Assembly (NCBI GenBank): GCA_027491235.1 | Contig: JAIXWO010000010.1 | Location: 186,001-250,000 of the forward strand | DNA from: Sphingomonadales bacterium | GTDB taxonomy: Bacteria; Pseudomonadota; Alphaproteobacteria; Sphingomonadales; Sphingomonadaceae | Direction: 5' to 3' | DNA: 64,000 bases | Shown here: positions 26,123 through 35,142 of the stretch, piece after piece | Layout of the letters: every line of letters begins with the position of its first letter | Numbering within the stretch: position 1 is the first letter of the stretch | The notes under the pieces: model-generated | Database searches by the model: none | What the model saw: only the letters and a program-made list of their open reading frames with translations | Told to the model about the DNA's origin: nothing | Position numbers and translations under genes: made by a program

Positions 26123-27796
26123 TCACTCGCTTAGTCCGACACCTTCGCTTCTTGGGTCGCCCGCGGCAACCCATCCGTCCTTAGTTTTTTGAGCCGCATT
26201 GGCTTTTGATGACATCCGTCCATTGGTCACAACCATCCGCCCGAATGCCGCAAGCTCATTGGACTTGGCGGCCAACGGCGTGTTCGCCTCCACGATGATG
26301 GCTTCGCCGCCGAAATAGATGTTGGGCGCAGCAATCGCCTCTTGCACGCCCAAGCCCCAATCAAGATGCGCGATCAGTGTCTTGGCGACTTGCATGATGA
26401 TCGTCTTGCCGCCCGCCGCACCGACCGCAAAGATAGGCTTGCCGTCCGCATCATAAACGAGGGTGGGCGACATGGAGGACAAAGGCCGCTTGCCCGGCTG
26501 CGGCCGGTTGGCGACGGGCGCGCCGTCCTTTGTCGGGGCAAAGGTGAAGTCAGTCAGCTCATTGTTGAGGACATAGCCGTTGGCGACCAACTGGCTGCCA
26601 AATGGTCCCTCAACGGTGGAGGTCATCGTCGCCACGCCGCCAAACCGGTCTGCTGCGACAAAGTGCGTCGTGCCGGCGACTTCGCTGGAAAGAGCGGCCG
26701 TGCGCGGCTCCGCCCCCGGAGGTGTTCCGGCGGCATAGCTGGGCAGGGATGTCGTTTCGGAAATGAGCGCGGAACGGCTGGCAATATACCCCTTATCGAT
26801 CAGGCCCGCGACGGGGACGGAGACGAAATCGGCGTCGCCCAGATATTTCTCCCGGTCGGCATAGGCCAGCAACATGGCTTCGGCGATCAGATGCCAGGCC
26901 TTGGGGTCATCCTTGCCCAGCGCCTTCATGTCGAACCGCTCCAGCATGCCGAGCACCTGAAACACGGTCGTCGCACCGGACGAGGGCGGCCCCATGCCGC
27001 AGAGTTTGTAGACGCGGTAGGTGGTGCAGACAGCATCGCGATCCTTCGCCTGATAGGAGGCGATGTCCTTCAAGGTCATCGGTGCCGCATTCTTGGGCGC
27101 ATTGCTGACCGCCGCGGCAATCGCGCGTGCATTCTGCCCCTTATAGAAAGCAGACGGCCCCTTCTTTGCGACAGCGCGGAGGAGCTTTGCGAGTTCCGGA
27201 TTGCGAATGGTGTCCCCCGCCTGCTTTGGGCGACCATCCTGAAAATAGATCGCCTTGGTCGCGTCCAGCCCGTCCCAAAGGGGGGAGACTTGCTTGATCA
27301 CACCGGCCAGACGCGGGGTGACGACATAGCCGTCCTCCGCCAGCTTGATCGCGGGATCAAAGAGCTTCGCCCATTTGAGCTTACCCCATTTCTTATGGGC
27401 CTTGGCCGCAAGTGCAATATTGCCGGGCACACCAACCGAATGGCCACCAAGGAACGCGTCGCGGAAGCCAAGCGGCTTTCCATCCGGCCCCATGAAGCGA
27501 TCCTCACGGGTCGCAGCAGGTGCCGTCTCGCGTCCGTCAATCGTGGCCGGCAAGCCCGTCTGCGGATCGTTGTAGATGAAGAAACCACCGCCGCCGATGC
27601 CGGAGGATTGCGGCTCGACCACCGAGAGCGCCACCATCATGGCGAGCGCGGCATCGGCGGCGCTCCCGCCTTGGCGGAGCATGGCAACACCCGCTTCTGC
27701 CGCGCGTGGATCAGCAGCAGACACCGCGCCCTTTTCGGCCAGAACAGCATTGGGAAGGAGGAGGAAAAGGAAGAAGCTGAGGATGATCTTTTTCAT
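26123..27796 (-). CDS. ggt: Gamma-glutamyltransferase
   Basis: 557 residues with a clear Sec signal peptide (KKIILSFFLFLLLPNAVLA, cut before EKG), so periplasmic. The proenzyme cleaves itself before the nucleophile Thr376 in AGTTHFVAAD to give large and small subunits; the SSMSPTLV segment of the small subunit binds the gamma-glutamyl group, and GAAGGKTI matches the oxyanion region. It hydrolyses glutathione and transfers gamma-glutamyl groups. It precedes the acyl-CoA synthetase on the same strand by 48 bases, without obvious functional link. Confidence 0.93.
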   Translation of the reverse strand: MKKIILSFFLFLLLPNAVLAEKGAVSAADPRAAEAGVAMLRQGGSAADAALAMMVALSVVEPQSSGIGGGGFFIYNDPQTGLPATIDGRETAPAATREDRFMGPDGKPLGFRDAFLGGHSVGVPGNIALAAKAHKKWGKLKWAKLFDPAIKLAEDGYVVTPRLAGVIKQVSPLWDGLDATKAIYFQDGRPKQAGDTIRNPELAKLLRAVAKKGPSAFYKGQNARAIAAAVSNAPKNAAPMTLKDIASYQAKDRDAVCTTYRVYKLCGMGPPSSGATTVFQVLGMLERFDMKALGKDDPKAWHLIAEAMLLAYADREKYLGDADFVSVPVAGLIDKGYIASRSALISETTSLPSYAAGTPPGAEPRTAALSSEVAGTTHFVAADRFGGVATMTSTVEGPFGSQLVANGYVLNNELTDFTFAPTKDGAPVANRPQPGKRPLSSMSPTLVYDADGKPIFAVGAAGGKTIIMQVAKTLIAHLDWGLGVQEAIAAPNIYFGGEAIIVEANTPLAAKSNELAAFGRMVVTNGRMSSKANAAQKTKDGWVAAGDPRSEGVGLSE

Positions 27797-27834
27797 GACA
27801 AATAACCTAGCCGCCTTTGCCGGTCGGACAACCC

Positions 27835-28869
27835 CTATCGGACGTCGACGCCCACAGCCTGTGCAACATTTGTGAAGCCATCGCGTACCAACAGCGCCTC
27901 CAGCCCCTGATTGATGCGTCGGGCCAGGCCCGGTCCTTCATAAACGAGCGCCGAATAAATCTGGATGAGTGACGCACCGGCGCGGATGCGGGCATAGGCA
28001 TCCTCTCCGCTCGCAATGCCCCCGGCCCCGATCAACGGCAGCGCGCCGCCTGTGGCCTTGGCGAAATCCCGCATCCGTTGCTGGGCGAGATCCCGCAAAG
28101 GCGCACCGGAAAGGCCGCCGCCTTCTGCCGCATGGCCGGACGAGAGCGTTGGCCGCGAAATGGTCGTGTTGGAAACGATAAGCCCATCGACCATGCCGAC
28201 CGACAGGCGCGCAATGGCATCGATATCGGCAGGCTCCAGATCAGGCGCGACCTTCAGGAAAACGGGTGGCCCGTCTGCCGGTCGCGCATCACGCACGGCG
28301 CAGAGCAACTCGGTCAGAGCGCCTTCATCCTGCAAGGCACGCAAGCCCGGGGTGTTGGGCGAACTGATATTGACGGTGAGGTAGGAGGCAACCGGCGCCA
28401 TTTGCCGCACGCCCATCGCGTAGTCGGCGATGCGATCCGCGGCATCCTTATTCGCCCCGATGTTGACGCCGATCAGGCCCCGGCCCTGCGAGGCCTGCAA
28501 GCGCGGCAAGGCCGCCGCCTGCCCGCCATTGTTGAAGCCCATGCGGTTGATGACGGCCCTGTCCTCAACCAGCCGAAACAGGCGCGGCTGCGGATTGCCC
28601 GCCTGCGGCAGCGGCGTCAGGGTGCCGACTTCGACAAAGCCGAACCCGGTCCCCAGCATTTGCACCGGAACCTCGGCATCCTTGTCATAGCCTGCGGCCA
28701 AACCAACCGGATTGGGAAAATGCAGACCCGCCACCTGCGCGGACAAGATGGAACCCGTCAAAGGCTGGCGGTCGGGCCCGAACAGCTTGAGGGCAGCAAG
28801 GCTAAGACGATGGGCGCGTTCAGCATCAAAAGCGAAAACGAACGGACGGACGAGAGGATAAAGCGACAT
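27835..28869 (-). CDS. pyrD: Dihydroorotate dehydrogenase (quinone), class 2
   Basis: 344 residues. An N-terminal amphipathic membrane-association helix (LYPLVRPFVFAFDAERAHRLS) precedes an FMN barrel; GLAAGYDKDAEVP, MGFNNGG, the catalytic Ser in NISSPNTPGLR and LIGAGGI match class 2 enzymes. It oxidises dihydroorotate with ubiquinone in pyrimidine synthesis at the inner membrane. ATG 28869 gives MSLYPLVRPF; a start at 28950 would add 27 unrelated residues. The candidate small RNA lies upstream on the opposite strand. Confidence 0.95.
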   Translation of the reverse strand: MSLYPLVRPFVFAFDAERAHRLSLAALKLFGPDRQPLTGSILSAQVAGLHFPNPVGLAAGYDKDAEVPVQMLGTGFGFVEVGTLTPLPQAGNPQPRLFRLVEDRAVINRMGFNNGGQAAALPRLQASQGRGLIGVNIGANKDAADRIADYAMGVRQMAPVASYLTVNISSPNTPGLRALQDEGALTELLCAVRDARPADGPPVFLKVAPDLEPADIDAIARLSVGMVDGLIVSNTTISRPTLSSGHAAEGGGLSGAPLRDLAQQRMRDFAKATGGALPLIGAGGIASGEDAYARIRAGASLIQIYSALVYEGPGLARRINQGLEALLVRDGFTNVAQAVGVDVR

Positions 28870-28984
28870 GCGACTCGGCTTAGCGGCTTCGAGTCGCGAG
28901 GGAAACAGGCGGCCATATTGAACCACATCGGCGCGAGTCGTTTCGTGCAACCGGTTTCCGAAACCAGATGCAATGCAGGTTAAT

Positions 28985-29160
28985 GTTCTTTTTTGGCCTA
29001 TTCACTGGACAAAATGTCGATTTTTTTCAATTTTGTCGATTTCCTCCAATTCGGCATCATTGTTGAGGCGTATCAGAACCTTGCGACCCGAAGGACTCCT
29101 TCTTGAGGATCCTTTATTCAACTTCATCGGCCGACGCCTTCGGGTGTCGGCCTTTTTTTT
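28985..29160 (+). ncRNA. Candidate trans-acting small RNA with anti-Shine-Dalgarno loops
   Basis: No coding sequence fits the 378 bases between pyrD and the first AraC gene, yet the plus strand ends in a strong intrinsic terminator at 29129-29160. Upstream of it the sequence is AT-rich and folds: an 8-bp stem (29008-29015 with 29030-29037) holding a U-rich loop, and a stem AAGGACTCCT/AGGATCCTT (29090-29113). Two segments complement ribosome binding sites, TTCCTCC at 29041-29047 and CTCCTTC at 29096-29102. The 5' end is uncertain; no convincing promoter was found. This is inference from structure. Confidence 0.5.
29129..29160 (+). terminator. Intrinsic terminator with UUCG tetraloop
   Basis: A 10-bp stem, GGCCGACGCC with GGTGTCGGCC (one G-T pair), closed by a TTCG tetraloop at 29129-29152 and followed immediately by eight T. 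The nearest plus-strand gene upstream is 5 kb away, so the terminator most likely ends a small non-coding transcript. Confidence 0.9.
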
Positions 29161-29247
29161 AAGCATCGTTCCGCTATCGTTTTGGGCGATCGCTTTTGGA
29201 TCCTGTCGTGTTGGCGTTGCACGTTTCGTGAAACGGGGTCCATCTGC

Positions 29248-30087
29248 TTGCTCAATCTGGTCTACGCGGCACCCTCTCCGACCTTGGCGGACTATGTTTC
29301 CGCCTTCTACCTGTTCGACACGGATGAGCCGAGTTTCTCGGACATTGAGCGCGCGGACATTGCCCAGTTGCGCTTCAGCCTCAGGGGCACTGGCGACATC
29401 ACCTTTGGGCCCAATGATACGCAGCCCTTTTCAGCGGTCACGCTCATTGGGCCGCGCATGAAGGCATCGACATTGCGGGTGACGGGACCGGCCATCTGCT
29501 TTGGCATGGGGCTGCTCCCGGCCGGTTGGTGCGCCCTGACGGGTCTTCCGGCTAACCAATATGCCAACCGGGTCGTTGATGCACAGGACCGTATCAAAGG
29601 CGATGTCTTTGCGCTGAGAGAGGCTATGGCAGCCTCCGGTTGCTTTAAGGACATGGTGGCCGCAAGCGAACGCTTTGTCGCCGAGGCTGTGGCCAAGGCG
29701 GAAACACCCCCTTTCCGCCTGATCCGTGCCGTCGATTCCTGGCTGGAAGCCAGTATGGACCCGGACATTGGGGACCTCGCCGAAAAAACCGGCCTGTCCG
29801 CGGCGCAACTCCAACGGCAGCTCAAAGCGACATATGGCGCCAGTCCGAAATTGCTTGCCCGCAAATACCGCGCGCTGAAGACGGCGGTGCGCATCGCCAA
29901 TGGTGACGGCGTCTGGCAGGATTATGTGGGGGACACTTATTACGATCAATCGCATTGCATCCGCGAGATCAAAGCCTTCACCGGCGTCACACCGGAAGCC
30001 ATCCGCAAGACGCCGCGATTGACCAAGGCCACGTTTGAACGCCACAAACTCAAAGGCAAGATTTCGACTTTGGCCACTGAAATCTGA
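29248..30087 (+). CDS. AraC-type regulator, copy 1
   Basis: About 279 residues. A divergent N-terminal sensory half is followed by an AraC-like double helix-turn-helix (about 185-265) with the LARKYRALKTA and YYDQSHCIREIKAFTGVTPE segments. The best start is a TTG at 29248, placed by alignment with the next gene, whose N-terminus has the same PSPTLADY-type segment; a longer frame to 29182 would add unrelated residues. The two genes are clear tandem paralogues sharing the C-terminal layout, and the next start overlaps this stop (TGATG). Confidence 0.75.
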   Translation: MLNLVYAAPSPTLADYVSAFYLFDTDEPSFSDIERADIAQLRFSLRGTGDITFGPNDTQPFSAVTLIGPRMKASTLRVTGPAICFGMGLLPAGWCALTGLPANQYANRVVDAQDRIKGDVFALREAMAASGCFKDMVAASERFVAEAVAKAETPPFRLIRAVDSWLEASMDPDIGDLAEKTGLSAAQLQRQLKATYGASPKLLARKYRALKTAVRIANGDGVWQDYVGDTYYDQSHCIREIKAFTGVTPEAIRKTPRLTKATFERHKLKGKISTLATEI

Positions 30088-30923
30088 TGGAGTGGCAGTT
30101 CGCTTCTCCGGCGCCCTCGCTCGCGCCATTCCTCGGTTCCTATTACCTCGCCACGACCCACCATCTGACCGTGGATGACCTGCAACGGGCAGACACTGGG
30201 CACCTGCACTTCTTCCTCGAAGGCGGCGGCTATAAGGACTTCCCCGGCATCCGCCGTCAGGCCAATCTCGTGAGCCTCAGCGGCCCTTCTTCCCTCTACC
30301 AGGGCTATGCGCTGAACGGCCCGGCCCGCCTGTTCGGCATCAGTCTGCTGCCGCCGGCTTGGGACGGCATCGTGCCCTGCACGGCCGATAGCCTGTCCGA
30401 TCGGGGGTGCAATGCCGTCGAACTCTTCGGCCCCTCGGTCATCGACCTGCATCATGCCCTTCGCACCTGTGAAACATTGGCGGAGATGGCGCCCATGGCC
30501 GATGCCTTCTTTCAACAGCGCAGCCAAAGCGGGACGAAGGGGCATGACCGCATTATCGAGGGCATCCGGGACTGGCTGGCCAGGGCGTTGGCGCCTGACC
30601 TTGCCGATTTGCAGGACCGCTTTGACCTGTCTGACCGGCAGCTTGCACGGATCGCAAACCGCTATTGGGGCGCGCCACCCAAGTCCCTCGCGCGGAAATA
30701 TGCAGCGCTGCGCACAGCCTCGCTGATCATCACAGAGAATGGCGACCTTCCGCATGAGGCGCTGCGCCATTATGCCGACCAATCCCACCTCATCCGCGAG
30801 GTCAAGCGCGTGACGGGCCAGACACCCCGCCAGCTGCGAACACAGGCCAGCCCGACCCTGCGCACAGCGCTGCACCCCTCCAATTTGTGGGAATTGCAGG
30901 ACCGGGGTTGTAATTCGGACTAA
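30087..30923 (+). CDS. AraC-type regulator, copy 2
   Basis: 278 residues, paralogous to the preceding gene: the N-terminal segment PSLAPFLGSYYL and the C-terminal helix-turn-helix with LARKYAALRTA and YADQSHLIREVKRVTGQTPR correspond segment by segment. AraC proteins bind DNA through two helix-turn-helix motifs and respond to a ligand in the N-terminal half; the ligand is unknown. Its stop codon lies inside the likely operator of the following Rrf2 gene. Confidence 0.85.
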   Translation: MEWQFASPAPSLAPFLGSYYLATTHHLTVDDLQRADTGHLHFFLEGGGYKDFPGIRRQANLVSLSGPSSLYQGYALNGPARLFGISLLPPAWDGIVPCTADSLSDRGCNAVELFGPSVIDLHHALRTCETLAEMAPMADAFFQQRSQSGTKGHDRIIEGIRDWLARALAPDLADLQDRFDLSDRQLARIANRYWGAPPKSLARKYAALRTASLIITENGDLPHEALRHYADQSHLIREVKRVTGQTPRQLRTQASPTLRTALHPSNLWELQDRGCNSD

Positions 30924-30936
30924 TGCGGTCCAATTA
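30911..30936 (+). promoter_or_regulatory. Candidate Rrf2/IscR-type operator of the suf operon
   Basis: TAATT-C-GGAC-N7-GTCC-AATTA is a 26-base imperfect inverted repeat ending seven bases before the regulator's ATG. Its form resembles Rrf2/IscR sites (dyad with GGAC/GTCC-like cores in AT-rich flanks). Autoregulation through this site would couple Fe-S status to the whole operon. Confidence 0.5.
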
Positions 30937-30943
30937 GCTCCGC

Positions 30944-31354
30944 ATGCGCCTTTCGAGTCTTGCCGATTATGCGGTTGTCATGATGTCCGCCTGCGCCCGC
31001 CATTGCGGGGGCACGCGCACGAATGCCGGCCAACTCTCTGAAGAAACAGGGATTCCCCTGCCGACTGTGCAAAAGCTGGTGAGCAAGCTTTCCTCTGCCG
31101 GACTGCTGCGATCTGTGCGGGGCGCCGGCGGCGGGTTCAAGCTCGCGCGCCCGGCGGCGGCCATTAGCGTTGCCGAAATCGTCGAAGCCATTGAAGGACC
31201 CATCGCCATGACCGCCTGTGTTGACCATGACCGGCAGGAATGCGCGCTGGAGAAAGACTGCGCCGTTCGCCCGCACTGGCAGGTCATCAACACCACTGTC
31301 CGCGACGCACTGGCGGGCGTTCCGCTGACCCGCCTTGTGGAGATCCGGGCATGA
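30944..31354 (+). CDS. Rrf2-family regulator of SUF Fe-S assembly
   Basis: 136 residues of the Rrf2 family: winged helix-turn-helix [14 protein letters not shown] with recognition segment [17 protein letters not shown], and three cysteines in [18 protein letters not shown] that can hold a [2Fe-2S] cluster, the IscR/SufR arrangement. It is first in the suf string and its stop overlaps sufB (ATGA), the position of the known SUF-specific Rrf2 regulator. It probably represses the operon when clusters are sufficient. The name iscR or sufR is withheld because the sequence does not settle which. Confidence 0.9.
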   Translation: MRLSSLADYAVVMMSACARHCGGTRTNAGQLSEETGIPLPTVQKLVSKLSSAGLLRSVRGAGGGFKLARPAAAISVAEIVEAIEGPIAMTACVDHDRQECALEKDCAVRPHWQVINTTVRDALAGVPLTRLVEIRA

Positions 31355-32829
31355 CCGACCATCAGATCAAAGATCAGGCCGCGCGCGATGCCGCTGCTTC
31401 CGTTGCCGATTATGAGCATGGCTGGTCATCGGACATTGAAACCGATTTCGCGCCCAAGGGGCTAAGCGAAGACACTGTCCGCTTCATTTCCGCCAAGAAG
31501 AACGAGCCTGAATGGATGCTCGACTGGCGTTTGAAGGCGTTCCGTATGTGGCAGACGATGGAGGCCCCCGACTGGGCCAAGCTCAACGTCCCGCCGATCG
31601 ATTATCAGGACGCCTATTATTACGCCGCCCCCAAGGCGAAGAAGACGCTCTCCTCGCTGGATGAGGTCGATCCGGAAATCCTGCGCGTCTACGAGAAACT
31701 TGGCATCCCGATTGAAGAGCAGAAGGTCCTCGCCGGTGTCGAAGGCGCACGCAAAGTCGCCGTTGACGCTGTGTTCGACAGTGTCTCGGTCGCCACCACC
31801 TTCCGCGCGGAGCTTGAGAAAGCGGGCGTGATCTTCCGCCCCATCTCGGAAGCGATCAAGGAATATCCGGAGCTGGTGAAAAAGTGGCTCGGCAAGATCG
31901 TGCCGATGCATGACAACTACTTCGCGACGCTGAACTGCGCGGTCTTTTCAGACGGCACCTTCGTCTACATCCCCGAAGGCGTGCGCTGCCCGATGGAGCT
32001 GTCGACCTATTTCCGCATCAACGCGGAAAACACCGGCCAGTTTGAACGCACGCTCATCATCGCGGACAAGGGGAGTTACGTCTCCTACCTCGAAGGCTGC
32101 ACCGCGCCGATGCGCGATGAAAACCAGCTTCATGCCGCGGTCGTGGAACTCGTCGCGCTCGACGATGCCGAAATCAAATATTCGACCGTCCAGAACTGGT
32201 ATCCGGGCAATGCGGAAGGCCTGGGCGGCATCTACAATTTCGTCACCAAGCGGGCACTGTGCCAAGGTGCGCGCTCCAAGGTCAGCTGGACGCAGGTTGA
32301 AACCGGCTCTGCCATCACCTGGAAATATCCCAGCTGCGTGCTCAACGGTGAAAACTCGGTCGGGGAGTTTTACTCCGTCGCCGTCACCAACAATTTCCAG
32401 CAGGCCGACACCGGCACGAAGATGATCCACAACGGCAAGGGGTCCCGCTCGACCATCGTGTCAAAGGGGATCAGCGCCGGGAACAGCAACAACACCTATC
32501 GCGGCCTCGTCCGCGTCGCCCCGCAGGCCGAAGGCGTCCGCAACTTCACCCAGTGCGACAGCCTGCTGCTCGGCAGTGTGAGCGGCGCCCACACCGTGCC
32601 CTATATTGAAGTGCGCAACCCGAGCGCGCAGATCGAGCATGAGGCGACGACGAGCAAGATTTCCGATGACCAGCTCTTCTACGCCATGCAGCGCGGCCTA
32701 GGGCAGGAAGAAGCCGTCGCGCTGATCGTCAACGGTTTCGCCAAGGAAGTGCTGCAGCAACTGCCGATGGAATTCGCGGTGGAAGCGCAGAAGCTGCTCG
32801 GCATTTCGCTTGAGGGAAGTGTGGGGTGA
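31351..32829 (+). CDS. sufB: Fe-S cluster assembly scaffold SufB
   Basis: 492 residues. The N-terminal helical domain ([13 protein letters not shown]) and the long right-handed beta-helix core (about 150-440), with conserved Cys in [16 protein letters not shown] and the [14 protein letters not shown] and [14 protein letters not shown] segments, identify SufB. It forms the SufBC2D complex on which [4Fe-4S] clusters are built. The ATG at 31351 overlaps the regulator stop; upstream in-frame codons belong to that gene. Confidence 0.97.
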   Translation: MTDHQIKDQAARDAAASVADYEHGWSSDIETDFAPKGLSEDTVRFISAKKNEPEWMLDWRLKAFRMWQTMEAPDWAKLNVPPIDYQDAYYYAAPKAKKTLSSLDEVDPEILRVYEKLGIPIEEQKVLAGVEGARKVAVDAVFDSVSVATTFRAELEKAGVIFRPISEAIKEYPELVKKWLGKIVPMHDNYFATLNCAVFSDGTFVYIPEGVRCPMELSTYFRINAENTGQFERTLIIADKGSYVSYLEGCTAPMRDENQLHAAVVELVALDDAEIKYSTVQNWYPGNAEGLGGIYNFVTKRALCQGARSKVSWTQVETGSAITWKYPSCVLNGENSVGEFYSVAVTNNFQQADTGTKMIHNGKGSRSTIVSKGISAGNSNNTYRGLVRVAPQAEGVRNFTQCDSLLLGSVSGAHTVPYIEVRNPSAQIEHEATTSKISDDQLFYAMQRGLGQEEAVALIVNGFAKEVLQQLPMEFAVEAQKLLGISLEGSVG

Positions 32830-33014
32830 AGAACGCTATTCTTTCAAGCCTTTTGGCCCTTTGGTTGGTCGCGTCCTTCGGCCTGTGGCTCTTAGGCTTG
32901 GGCTTTTCGGGTAATTGGGTTCCTCCGATAAATTTCGGCACCGTCATTGGCATCTATGCGCCTTGGCTAATATTCGCAGTTCTAGTTGCCCGCAAACTGC
33001 TCAATCAAAAGTGA
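32826..33014 (+). CDS. Small two-TM membrane protein in the suf operon
   Basis: 62 residues with two hydrophobic helices (about 4-25 and 38-57) separated by a polar [10 protein letters not shown] turn. The GTG start overlaps the sufB stop (GTGA) and sufC begins nine bases after its stop, so it is translated with both. I recognise no family. Small size and membrane nature suggest an accessory or toxin-free helper role, but nothing in the sequence shows it. Confidence 0.65.
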   Translation: MKNAILSSLLALWLVASFGLWLLGLGFSGNWVPPINFGTVIGIYAPWLIFAVLVARKLLNQK

Positions 33015-33023
33015 AGTAACCAG

Positions 33024-33856
<833 letters not shown>

Positions 33857-33860
<4 letters not shown>

Positions 33861-34414
33861 CTTTTGATGCTACGAACCGCCTTGTTGATTTGCAGGCGAA
33901 TTTTCTGGCCAGCGGCTCAACGTCGATGCCGATTGCAGGAACGATCTATTGGCTGATCGTCTGCGTCGCCTCCCTGTATCTCCCACTCAACACCGTAGCG
34001 TTCATAGTATTGATCGGCAGCGGCATGATCCTGCCAGGGGGCTTCCTCATCGACAAGCTGCGCGGCCTGGACAAGCGCAAGCCTGATAGCAAAGGCAATC
34101 CACTGTTGCCCATGTTTCTAAAGGGAACCGCGGTTGTCGTGCTCCTGTGGCCGCTGGTCATTCTGGCTGCGCAAGCCGCCAAAGACCCCAATATCATCGT
34201 CCTCGGAGGCGCCGTCCTGATGGCGCTCGTTTGGATACCCTATGGCTCGGCTGCCGATGATCCCGTCGGGATGCAGCACGCAGTGGGACGCCCGCTCGCT
34301 TGTTATGCCGCCTATCTTTTCGCGCCAACGCCGTATGTCGCAACTGCGATCAGTGCTGTCGTCGTTGTAAGCTATCTCTATACTTTTGCGAGAATGAAGC
34401 GCGGCACGGTATGA
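33857..34414 (+). CDS. Multi-pass membrane protein in the suf operon
   Basis: 185 residues with five or six hydrophobic segments and a short charged loop (DKLRGLDKRKPDSKG) after the second. The N-terminal LQANFLASGSTSMPIAGTIYW recalls a group of small uncharacterised bacterial membrane proteins (possibly the DUF7010 group), but I cannot confirm the family. Start overlaps sufC and stop overlaps sufD (both ATGA), so it is made in step with the Fe-S machinery. No metal or cysteine motif is visible. Confidence 0.75.
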
Positions 34415-35142
34415 ACACATCGGTTCTCCCCACGCGCCGTGACGAAGCCTGGCGCTATGCCGATCTGGACGCGGTTGCCAAGCTGTGGCCGCTGCCGGAG
34501 GCAGAGCACATCGTCGTGCCTGCGGGCGGCCAATGGACGCGCTCCATCGTGCAGGACGCAGGTGGCGTCCATCAGATCAAAATGAGCCTTGGCAAAGGCG
34601 CGGTTGCGTCCCTGTATGTGCTCAACATCGGCGGCGACTATGGCCGGATCGAGCTCGACGTGACGCTGCACGAAGGCTCGGACTTTACCTTTGGGGCCGC
34701 GCAGATTGGCGGCGGCGCGCAGACGCTGGAAATCATCACCACCGTTACCCATGCTGAACCCGATGCAACGAGCCGCCAGACGGTCCGCTCTGTGCTCGCA
34801 GGGCATGCGACGGGCACCTATCTTGGCAAGGTGGCTGTCGCGCGCGATGCCCAGCGCACCGACAGCGAACAGTCGGTCAAAGCCATGCTGCTCGACCGCA
34901 CGGCGACGGCCAATGCCAAGCCCGAACTTGAAATCTTCGCCGATGATGTGAAGTGTGCCCATGGCTGCGCCATTGGGGAGCTTGATCCTGTTGCGCTCTT
35001 TTATTTGGAATCGCGCGGGCTTCCGCCAGCCGATGCGCGGACGCTGCTGTTGCAGGCCTTTGTTTCGGGCGTGTTTGATGGCGCCGAGGATGCAGAGGCG
35101 TTGCAGGCACTGGCGCTGGCAAAGCTGGGGGCATTGGCGTGA
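34411..35142 (+). CDS. sufD: Fe-S cluster assembly protein SufD
   Basis: 243 residues, shorter than SufD of enterics but usual for the compact alphaproteobacterial form. It has the DEAWRYADLD segment, a beta-helix core, and the C-terminal signature CAHGCAIGELDPVALFYLESRG shared by SufB/SufD, with the helix ARTLLLQAFVSGVF after it. It pairs with SufB in the scaffold and aids iron entry. The ATG at 34411 overlaps the preceding stop; the stop overlaps the sufS GTG (GTGA). Confidence 0.93.
   Translation: MNTSVLPTRRDEAWRYADLDAVAKLWPLPEAEHIVVPAGGQWTRSIVQDAGGVHQIKMSLGKGAVASLYVLNIGGDYGRIELDVTLHEGSDFTFGAAQIGGGAQTLEIITTVTHAEPDATSRQTVRSVLAGHATGTYLGKVAVARDAQRTDSEQSVKAMLLDRTATANAKPELEIFADDVKCAHGCAIGELDPVALFYLESRGLPPADARTLLLQAFVSGVFDGAEDAEALQALALAKLGALA

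Noticed and set aside
26342-27805. Open frame antisense to ggt (487 codons)
   Set aside because: ggt has a signal peptide and catalytic motifs; the antisense product is low-complexity Arg/Gly sequence.
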